Of a DNA stretch of 8,219 nt, positions 1-5,618 are shown in pieces. The DNA lies in contig JAJZXP010000142.1 of the NCBI GenBank assembly GCA_021806345.1, positions 1 through 8,219 on the forward strand, read 5' to 3'. The translations under genes were made by a program, and so were the position numbers. Positions within the stretch are counted from its first letter, which is position 1, and the number at the start of each line of letters is the position of its first letter. The DNA comes from Thermoplasmata archaeon. GTDB lineage: Archaea; Thermoplasmatota; Thermoplasmata; Thermoplasmatales; Thermoplasmataceae. The notes under the pieces are model-generated. The model was not told the origin of the DNA and searched no databases. It was given only the letters and a program-made list of their open reading frames with translations.

Positions 1-13
1 CAAAATTGGCCTA

Positions 14-28
14 ATTGTCAATGACAAT
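14..28. repeat. 15-base palindrome downstream of cas2
   Basis: ATTGTCA and TGACAAT are perfect inverted copies around a single central A. This is the only clear structure in the 58 bases after the cas2 stop. The centre is too tight for a full hairpin (at most a 5-base stem with a 5-base loop), so a protein-binding dyad is as likely as a terminator. No CRISPR repeat copy is present here. Confidence 0.35.
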
Positions 29-58
29 ATCGAGTTCTCTCTTCCTAGAAACCAATAA

Positions 59-319
59 TTAGATTATGTTGCCAAACTCTTTAGAAATACCTATGGTTAC
101 TCTGTTTGCGAGCTTTTCATCCCTTAATACAAATATCTGTATTGAGTCCTTTTCTTCATTTATTTTACTTTTGAGCTTTGAAATCAGTATGGAGAGATTC
201 GCTTTAGTAATCTCTCCAATAAATACTGAATTCTGTAGCCATTTCAAATACGGCAGGCATATTTTCCTAATAACCTGTACTCTCTTTTCTTCAATATCGT
301 AAGTAAGTATTATCCACAT
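59..319 (-). CDS. cas2: Cas2, CRISPR adaptation protein
   Basis: Complete 86-residue Cas2, the usual length for the family. Cas2 dimers bridge two Cas1 dimers to form the integrase that inserts prespacers at the leader end of the array. The N-terminal strand carries the conserved Asp in ILTYDI (D8). The family signature LKWLQNSVFIGEIT follows at about residues 25-38, and KDSIQIFVL (about 57-65) is the later strand of the ferredoxin-like fold. The ATG start is supported by AAGGT (327-331), 7 bases upstream. The gene begins 3 bases after the cas1 stop, so it is the last gene of the operon and is surely co-transcribed with cas1. Identification as Cas2 is firm. Nuclease activity cannot be judged, and is not needed for integration in the systems studied. 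Confidence 0.96.
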   Translation of the reverse strand: MWIILTYDIEEKRVQVIRKICLPYLKWLQNSVFIGEITKANLSILISKLKSKINEEKDSIQIFVLRDEKLANRVTIGISKEFGNII

Positions 320-322
320 CTT

Positions 323-1282
323 TTATACCTTAGATATATAAGGATGGTATTCTGAATCCCCTAATATGTGTCGTTCCAATTTATAAAGTTCAAGTCTAAT
401 TAAACCTCGATTTGAAACTTTTCGCCTTAAAGAATTCACGTAAGTTGTTTCCTGCAGTTTCCTGTCGAATTCCTGCAGTAACTTTCTCTTCCCTTTCTCA
501 TTCATGAACACTCCACCATCATTAACGAAGTCGCTTTCATCCATGATCTTAAGGTTAACTAACCGCAGAATAGAACGATCGCAAAAAATTGGCCTGAATA
601 TCTCTGCTATATCGAGTGCAAGACTTGACCTTCTCTCAGACAATTCATGCAGGAAACTTATAGATGGTGAAAGGTGAGTTCCGAATATTTCTGAAGCCAC
701 TATTCCATATAAGACAGAGTATAAGTAGCTCATCATCGAATTGGTATAATTTTCCGGAGGTCTCCTAGATCTTGAATTAATCTTGAATCTAAGAGGTAAT
801 TTAGAATCCAATATCTCGAGGTATTTTATGTGAATGTTTCCTTCTACGCCCATCAACCATTGGATGTCTTTTGCGGAATTAATCTGAGTTTCCATGAGCG
901 GAGATTTTTCTTTTCCCAGTCTGACTGTAATTTTTCTCATATTTTTCGCAGCTCCAAGCACTATCTTTCTTGCCAAATACATTCTCTTCTCATGGTCTAG
1001 GTAATGTTCCAACTGCTTTGCAAGAACCCATCCGCTCTGAAGATGATTTTCAGGCTGAACACTGGTAATATACCACCCTCTTTCTGAGAAGAGTATAGCG
1101 GGTATGCTATTTTCTGATAGGAGAGAAAGAGCTGGTGTTGTGAATGTAACATTTCCGAATATCATTAATCTATCAATAGCTTCAAGAGGAATTTCGATTT
1201 TTTCGTACTCATTTTTCAAAACCAAAGAGTCGGACATTTTTGATAGAGTTCCCGATTTCAAAAGATAATATACTTCTCCCAA
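323..1282 (-). CDS. cas1: Cas1, CRISPR integrase
   Basis: Cas1 is the metal-dependent integrase that joins prespacers to the CRISPR array, acting as a complex with Cas2. Counted from the TTG at 1297, the active-site residues are E152 (GVEGNIHIKY), H217 (SISFLHELS) and D229/E232 (LALDIAEIFRP). The N-terminal beta domain (about residues 8-80) and the helical catalytic domain are both complete. No ATG lies near the right place, as the first ATG-encoded Met would remove the conserved VYYLLKSG strand. The frame is open from a TTG at 1297, but I choose the TTG at 1282 (319 residues). It sits 5 bases after GGGGGTGA (1288-1295), and the resulting N-terminus MGEVYYLLKSG matches the family. With this start it follows cas4 by 5 bases; the 1297 start would overlap cas4 by 10. 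Function is firm, start codon less so. Confidence 0.95.
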   Translation of the reverse strand: MGEVYYLLKSGTLSKMSDSLVLKNEYEKIEIPLEAIDRLMIFGNVTFTTPALSLLSENSIPAILFSERGWYITSVQPENHLQSGWVLAKQLEHYLDHEKRMYLARKIVLGAAKNMRKITVRLGKEKSPLMETQINSAKDIQWLMGVEGNIHIKYLEILDSKLPLRFKINSRSRRPPENYTNSMMSYLYSVLYGIVASEIFGTHLSPSISFLHELSERRSSLALDIAEIFRPIFCDRSILRLVNLKIMDESDFVNDGGVFMNEKGKRKLLQEFDRKLQETTYVNSLRRKVSNRGLIRLELYKLERHILGDSEYHPYISKV

Positions 1283-1287
1283 ACAAT

Positions 1288-1295
1288 TCACCCCC
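1288..1295 (-). promoter_or_regulatory. Shine-Dalgarno for cas1, overlapping the cas4 stop
   Basis: The minus strand reads GGGGGTGA, complementary to the archaeal 16S 3' end. Its TGA is the stop codon of cas4. It lies 5 bases before the TTG at 1282, which is the main reason for choosing that start. The arrangement suggests that ribosomes finishing cas4 reinitiate on cas1. Confidence 0.6.
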
Positions 1296-1797
1296 AACAG
1301 AATTCAACATAACTACAGCCATGAGAGCAGAAATAATTTTTAACCCTCTTTGGGATTTCGGAAGATATCAGCTTATCTATTTCTTGATACTTACTTTTTA
1401 CTTTATCCACATACTCATTTGGAAACTCAAGTCTTATAACTTTTCTTGAACCGAGCAAATGGATTTCACCATGGTCTATGGAGACACCTTTAACACTTGA
1501 AATGAGCATATAGTGCGTCAATTGAAGAAAGTCCGCATCAATGGCCCTTCGGCCTCTTTTGAATTCATGTACAACGACTTTTCCAGTTTCTATCGTCTGA
1601 ACATAGTCCAGTTTATTCCTTCCGATGCTAACTTGCGAGTAGCCGAATTTTCTACGAATTTCGTTTGAGTATGCACCAAGCTTTACATATTCAGTCCCGT
1701 CAGTAACATATATTTCATGCAATGATAACCATGCCCTCCTCGGACAGATTGAAACATAGCTGATGTCTGTACCCCTATAAGATTCAATTGGTTTCAT
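1288..1797 (-). CDS. cas4: Cas4, RecB-like iron-sulfur nuclease
   Basis: Cas4 (169 residues, normal length) trims prespacers and helps select those next to a correct PAM. In type I-D of Synechocystis it is known to favour PAM-compatible spacers. All four predicted [4Fe-4S] ligands are present: C18 in SICPRRAW, and C157, C161 and C167 near the C-terminus (YFCSHGC, FCWG). The PD-(D/E)xK nuclease core is also visible: D64 (NKLDYVQ), E78 and K80 (VHEFKRG), and the QxxxY motif at Q92-Y96. The start ATG overlaps the cas3' stop as ATGA (1794-1797), with GGAG (1803-1806) 5 bases upstream, so translation is probably coupled to cas3'. It is followed directly by cas1 and is not fused to it. Nothing suggests loss of activity. 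Confidence 0.95.
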   Translation of the reverse strand: MKPIESYRGTDISYVSICPRRAWLSLHEIYVTDGTEYVKLGAYSNEIRRKFGYSQVSIGRNKLDYVQTIETGKVVVHEFKRGRRAIDADFLQLTHYMLISSVKGVSIDHGEIHLLGSRKVIRLEFPNEYVDKVKSKYQEIDKLISSEIPKRVKNYFCSHGCSYVEFCWG

Positions 1798-3638
1798 GTT
1801 AACTCCAATTTCAAACGCTCAGCCCCAGCTGTCGCCATGACGCATTGTTTGAGGGCTTTCATTACCTTATTCAGTTCATCTGGGAGCCCAAAATATTTGT
1901 TGTAAAGCTGATCAAACCTAGAAATTATTTCCTTCCGTGCCTTAAAATATATGTCTCCGTATCTCATTTTCACTCTGGAACTGAAAGGCAGACCAGATAC
2001 GTAAACGTCAAAATCATAATTTGGTTCGCTTAAGAAATCCTTAACAGTTATTAGATCATCTCGTGTGTTCAAGATTTCCTTGTTTTTCTTTATCCAGATT
2101 TCTGAATATCTTGTTATAAATCCATTATCTTGGTCAATAAAATCTTCACTGGTGTCTAAAATATTAACTTCATTCTCCGGAGGAATGAAATTGTACATAC
2201 TTTTCTTGTAATTAAACCACCAGTTAGAAACATCTCTAAGTTCTGAAACATAACAGGTTTTTGCTAATATCCACGATTTATCTTCAAGAACAGTATCTAC
2301 TTTTTTTGTACTGAAACAAGTACTCAAAAGATTTGTATTGATATTCCTATTTTTGAGATTTTCAAACACTGCTTCCTGTGCATTTTTTGTGAGTCTTCCT
2401 AGAACGAACCAGAGGTATGTTCCAAGTGTTTCTATTGAAGGATTATGAGCTTGTGGAAACCTAAAATTGATTATAAAACTGTACAGATCCTCAATGGTGT
2501 TTAACTGATCTGGGAACCCTCCAGCTTGACTCTGCATTGCTATATATAATTCGCTTGTTATTGTTGAACCTCTACCAATCCTACCGGTTCTTTGAATAAA
2601 GCTCTCAGGGGCATATCCTGGTTCGATCAGGAAGTTATTATATTCATATGGCGGATTTATGCCTTGTTCTACAATATTTGAACCTATTATTATTCTCTTT
2701 GACCACACCCCCTCTCTTATCCTGGTATAGGTTTCATATGAAGGATCATGATAAGCAGATATCACTGCTATTTCTGATGGATTTATACAATGAGACAGTT
2801 CCTCATGTGCATTATGTATATTTTTTATAGAATCAAGTATTAGAAACCATTTACCAGTTTTAAAAAGATCTGATCTTTTCTTAATGAAATCAGTTGCTGT
2901 AGTTCTTACTATGTGAATATTAATTCTACCCTGCAGCAGGTCAGAGTTTGATTTTTTTTGGGCAATTCTTTTTACAGATATCTTGCAACATTTATCTTCT
3001 CCATACATTTGAGGAAGAATCTTGCCGAGATAATCTGGCAATGTTGCAGATGAAAACATCAACTTTACTTCCTCTCTTACCAGCAAAGTTGATGCGAGCA
3101 ACATTGAGGCTTGGTCTCTTGAAAATACGTGAAACTCGTCAAAAATTATGCAATAAACATTATCTTTCATTAACTCACTGAGCATATCCTGTTTGCTACC
3201 TGCGTTGTAATGATTGTTAATAAGATTGTAAAATAGTGTGGGATTTGTCAGTACGAACTTCCTGTTCTCCAATATGTTGCTTATGGCCATTCTTCTCGTG
3301 AAATCGTGAAATCCTAAATTTCTTTTTTCACGCATTAGTTTGTTTATTGAAGAGGCATTGAGGAGAGCTACGTTATTTTTCTCAAGTTTTTCTAATGCGT
3401 AAAACGCCTCATTAGATAGGAGATTGTTTGGAAAAACTATGAGAACAGTCTTTCCTTCTTTTCCCATTAATCTGAACCCGTGTGTCTTTCCAGCTCCGGT
3501 TGGAGCAGACAAAATAGCAACTTTCTTACAACTATTTACAAATTGCACCATTTCTTGCTGGAATTCTCTCAGCTCCCCTTCTAAACTTATATAAGAAGGT
3601 TGGATTTCATACGTTATATCCTCAAAATTATGTATCAT
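1794..3638 (-). CDS. cas3: Cas3', type I-D CRISPR helicase without HD domain
   Basis: This 614-residue superfamily 2 helicase should unwind target DNA after the effector complex forms an R-loop. Motifs seen are a Q-motif-like LREFQQEM (Q27/Q28), Walker A APTGAGKT (45-52), the DExH box DEFH (167-170), SAT (197-199), a motif V region around GSNIVEQGINPP (319-330) and motif VI QRTGRIGRG (349-357). The protein starts straight into the helicase fold, and no HD nuclease domain is present at either end. This fits type I-D, where the HD domain sits on Cas10d. The C-terminal third (about 400-614) shows no motif I can name. The ATG at 3638 overlaps the end of csc1 by 11 bases. AGGT lies 4 bases upstream, and a stronger AAGGAGG lies 15 bases upstream. 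It overlaps cas4 by 4 bases downstream. Confidence 0.94.
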   Translation of the reverse strand: MIHNFEDITYEIQPSYISLEGELREFQQEMVQFVNSCKKVAILSAPTGAGKTHGFRLMGKEGKTVLIVFPNNLLSNEAFYALEKLEKNNVALLNASSINKLMREKRNLGFHDFTRRMAISNILENRKFVLTNPTLFYNLINNHYNAGSKQDMLSELMKDNVYCIIFDEFHVFSRDQASMLLASTLLVREEVKLMFSSATLPDYLGKILPQMYGEDKCCKISVKRIAQKKSNSDLLQGRINIHIVRTTATDFIKKRSDLFKTGKWFLILDSIKNIHNAHEELSHCINPSEIAVISAYHDPSYETYTRIREGVWSKRIIIGSNIVEQGINPPYEYNNFLIEPGYAPESFIQRTGRIGRGSTITSELYIAMQSQAGGFPDQLNTIEDLYSFIINFRFPQAHNPSIETLGTYLWFVLGRLTKNAQEAVFENLKNRNINTNLLSTCFSTKKVDTVLEDKSWILAKTCYVSELRDVSNWWFNYKKSMYNFIPPENEVNILDTSEDFIDQDNGFITRYSEIWIKKNKEILNTRDDLITVKDFLSEPNYDFDVYVSGLPFSSRVKMRYGDIYFKARKEIISRFDQLYNKYFGLPDELNKVMKALKQCVMATAGAERLKLELT

Positions 3639-4293
3639 AAATACCTATCAGATCCTCCTTGTTCAACATACCAATCAGGAAATACTGAAGAACGGTATGA
3701 TTGCTGTAATCATAGTTGAGTTTAGGGATTTCTTTTCCCAAGATATTCTGTATAGTATAAGCATTTATTACTGCCTTGAAATCATGACCATGATACTCCT
3801 GAAGCTTCAGAATGCCTGTTTTGTTGTTACCAATCCTTAATGCAACAGGGATCTCTAAAAAATCCTCTGTTGTTATAAAATAAGAATAAAACACGTTTCC
3901 CGGCTTAATGGGCTGTTGAAAATAGAAGTTCTTGTACATCTTTGAACCTTCTCGAAAGCCAGGATAAGAACTTGTCCCATTATAATCGATGCCCTGCATA
4001 GTATTTCGAATCATGTTCTTCATGAAAATAGTATCTTTTCCTTCTCCAAAAGCCAGTTTTTCACTAATTCCAACTGTATACCAGAATGGAAAGCTTGCAA
4101 GTTCCTCATATGTTGGTTGAAACTTTGTAGGATACTGGTATCCAAGCTTTCCAAGCTGATGTAGGGTTGCATATTTCAATGCGATATCACCAATAAAATC
4201 TGACGATCGCATTCCTCCAGCGGCAGGTACGTAATAGTAGTTAACAGGGCTGATGGTCTCTATTTTTACGGGGATAATTTTATTATTTTTCAT
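3628..4293 (-). CDS. cas5: Cas5 of type I-D (Csc1)
   Basis: Csc1 is the Cas5-group RAMP protein of type I-D Cascade. It holds the 5' handle of the crRNA and contacts Cas10d. The call rests on the Csc1-like segment DFIGDIALKYATLHQLG (about 32-48), the strand IPVALRIGNN (about 148-157), the length, and its place directly after csc2. The frame is open to an ATG at 4317 (229 residues). I prefer the ATG at 4293 (221 residues) because GGGGTGA (4302-4308) lies 8 bases before it, while nothing convincing precedes 4317. With this start the gene overlaps csc2 by 11 bases and cas3' by 11 bases. No obvious catalytic residue is seen, in keeping with a structural role. Csc1 diverges widely, so the identification leans partly on context. 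Confidence 0.88.
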   Translation of the reverse strand: MKNNKIIPVKIETISPVNYYYVPAAGGMRSSDFIGDIALKYATLHQLGKLGYQYPTKFQPTYEELASFPFWYTVGISEKLAFGEGKDTIFMKNMIRNTMQGIDYNGTSSYPGFREGSKMYKNFYFQQPIKPGNVFYSYFITTEDFLEIPVALRIGNNKTGILKLQEYHGHDFKAVINAYTIQNILGKEIPKLNYDYSNHTVLQYFLIGMLNKEDLIGIYDT

Positions 4294-5233
4294 TCCAAAA
4301 TTCACCCCAGTCCTCATCCATCTTATTTAGGAGAACAGAACCTATGGACCGGAGCCGATCAGCTGAATGCCTTACTTCATTTACTTCATTCATTAAGCCT
4401 CTAAGATCCTCACTTTCCAGAATATCTTGCCCATAGGCTGTGTGCATCTCATCAATTACTAACTTTTCAGGGTCATAGGAATTAGATGTCCATGCTTTCA
4501 TAAGTGTAGAATACGAGCTGACTTGGGTTTCCTGCTTTGAAAAACCTATTCCGACAATGTGATTTCTGATATTATCTCCAAGTATTGCTGTTCTAGCGCC
4601 GTATCTGGATGTTCCACTTATAGCTAGCAATGCTAGCAAAAGCATTTCATATGAGCTGTTTTCCATTGAAATATATCGTATAAGCTTGACACCTGGTCTA
4701 ACGTAAGGAGTGTTGAAAAGAGCATTAGATTTAGGAGTACCGGATTGCTCATGAAGGATTGTTCTATCTTCTGATAAAGTATTGTGGGTATATCTCAGCG
4801 AAATCCTTGCCAGGGGTTCATAACTGTATGACCAGTCATAAAACATTCTAGAGGCAATTCCTGCTGCTTCGATTCCAGACCCTGTGCTTGAATCACCAAA
4901 TATTAAGCTAGAAGGATTTTTCAGTAGTTTCTTCTTTAAGACCATGTTCCTGTTGTATTCTTCTGGTATGATCCCTCCGGCTTTGCGCAACTCCGACAAA
5001 AGATATGATCTCTCAGCTCCACGCCATTTCTGGGCGGGAACAACAAGCCTTTCCGCTCCCTCAAAATACTCGCTTGTCAATTCAGTGGCATCATTGTTTC
5101 TATTTATAAGGAATCCTATTGTTTCCGACACAATACCTATTTTAAGAAACGCTCCGTAGTTTTTTTTGAGGTCTATTTCTTCTATTTTTAGTAGCTTCTT
5201 TCTTTCCACCAATTTCTCAATTATTTCCAACAT
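4283..5233 (-). CDS. cas7: Cas7 of type I-D (Csc2), Cascade backbone
   Basis: Csc2 is the Cas7-group protein that polymerises along the crRNA spacer in the type I-D effector. The family is recognised from SRMFYDWSYSY (about 128-138), YVRPG (177-181) and above all SRYGART followed by a Gly/Asn-rich stretch (about 209-224), with IFGD at 111-114 (numbering from the ATG at 5233). The frame is open to an ATG at 5257 (324 residues), and another in-frame ATG lies at 5245. I choose 5233 (316 residues) because GGAGATGA (5242-5249) is spaced 8 bases before it and the codon follows the cas10d stop after a single base. The longer forms would overlap cas10d by up to 23 bases. It overlaps csc1 by 11 bases. 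Function is firm, the exact start is not. Confidence 0.92.
   Translation of the reverse strand: MLEIIEKLVERKKLLKIEEIDLKKNYGAFLKIGIVSETIGFLINRNNDATELTSEYFEGAERLVVPAQKWRGAERSYLLSELRKAGGIIPEEYNRNMVLKKKLLKNPSSLIFGDSSTGSGIEAAGIASRMFYDWSYSYEPLARISLRYTHNTLSEDRTILHEQSGTPKSNALFNTPYVRPGVKLIRYISMENSSYEMLLLALLAISGTSRYGARTAILGDNIRNHIVGIGFSKQETQVSSYSTLMKAWTSNSYDPEKLVIDEMHTAYGQDILESEDLRGLMNEVNEVRHSADRLRSIGSVLLNKMDEDWGEFWNEK
4302..4308 (-). promoter_or_regulatory. Shine-Dalgarno deciding the csc1 start
   Basis: The minus strand reads GGGGTGA, 8 bases before the ATG at 4293 and within the end of csc2. The upstream ATG at 4317 has no comparable site, so this favours the shorter 221-residue Csc1. Confidence 0.6.
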
Positions 5234-5234
5234 T

Positions 5235-5618
5235 CTAGTTTTCATCTCCTTTTCCATTTCTCATATATTCAAATTCGAAAGCATCAATAAGATAGGATTT
5301 CATAGAACCCGCAGGAACTCTAGAGTTAAAATCCTCTTTGAGCAAACGGATTAACTTGTCAGCAAAGTCAGCGATGTCTCCTTCTTTTGGCTTCCAACTT
5401 ATATCCTTGTCTCTTTCTAGAGTTTTCAAAATATTTCCTGCAATAAACTCTTTATATTCAGACAAATCTCTTTCTTCGCCAGTTGTGATGGACACCTTTA
5501 CTTTTTCGATTACTTCAAGGCTGTCCCTTAGCATCCACGTTCTGTCGCTACCACTCATATTCCAATTTGGTTTTACCATTCTCGCTGCTGATTTAGCCAG
5601 TTCCGTTACGTTCTTCAT
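5235..5618 (-). CDS. cas11d: Predicted Cas11d small subunit, internal in-frame start in cas10d
   Basis: In type I-D, I-B and I-C systems the small subunit Cas11 is known to be translated from an internal start within the large-subunit gene. Here an in-frame ATG at codon 776 of cas10d (5616-5618) is preceded, 7 bases upstream, by GGTGGTGA (5626-5633), as good a site as those of the annotated genes. The product would be 127 residues, beginning MKNVTELAKSAARM, with a charged, helix-rich sequence and a C-terminal FADKLIRLLKEDF helix. This is the size and character expected of a Cas11 helical bundle that lines the Cascade belly beside the Cas7 filament. It shares its stop with cas10d, right before csc2. 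I checked one other nearby Met, in NQPMSLFYY, and it has no such site. Expression is inferred, not shown. Confidence 0.65.
   Translation of the reverse strand: MKNVTELAKSAARMVKPNWNMSGSDRTWMLRDSLEVIEKVKVSITTGEERDLSEYKEFIAGNILKTLERDKDISWKPKEGDIADFADKLIRLLKEDFNSRVPAGSMKSYLIDAFEFEYMRNGKGDEN

Noticed and set aside
1..58. CRISPR repeat or leader
   Set aside because: No direct repeat copy is seen here or elsewhere in the window, and a single short palindrome is not enough to call one.
4283..4317. Csc1 starting at the ATG at 4317
   Set aside because: It lacks a ribosome-binding site and would overlap csc2 by 35 bases, whereas the ATG at 4293 has GGGGTGA at good spacing.
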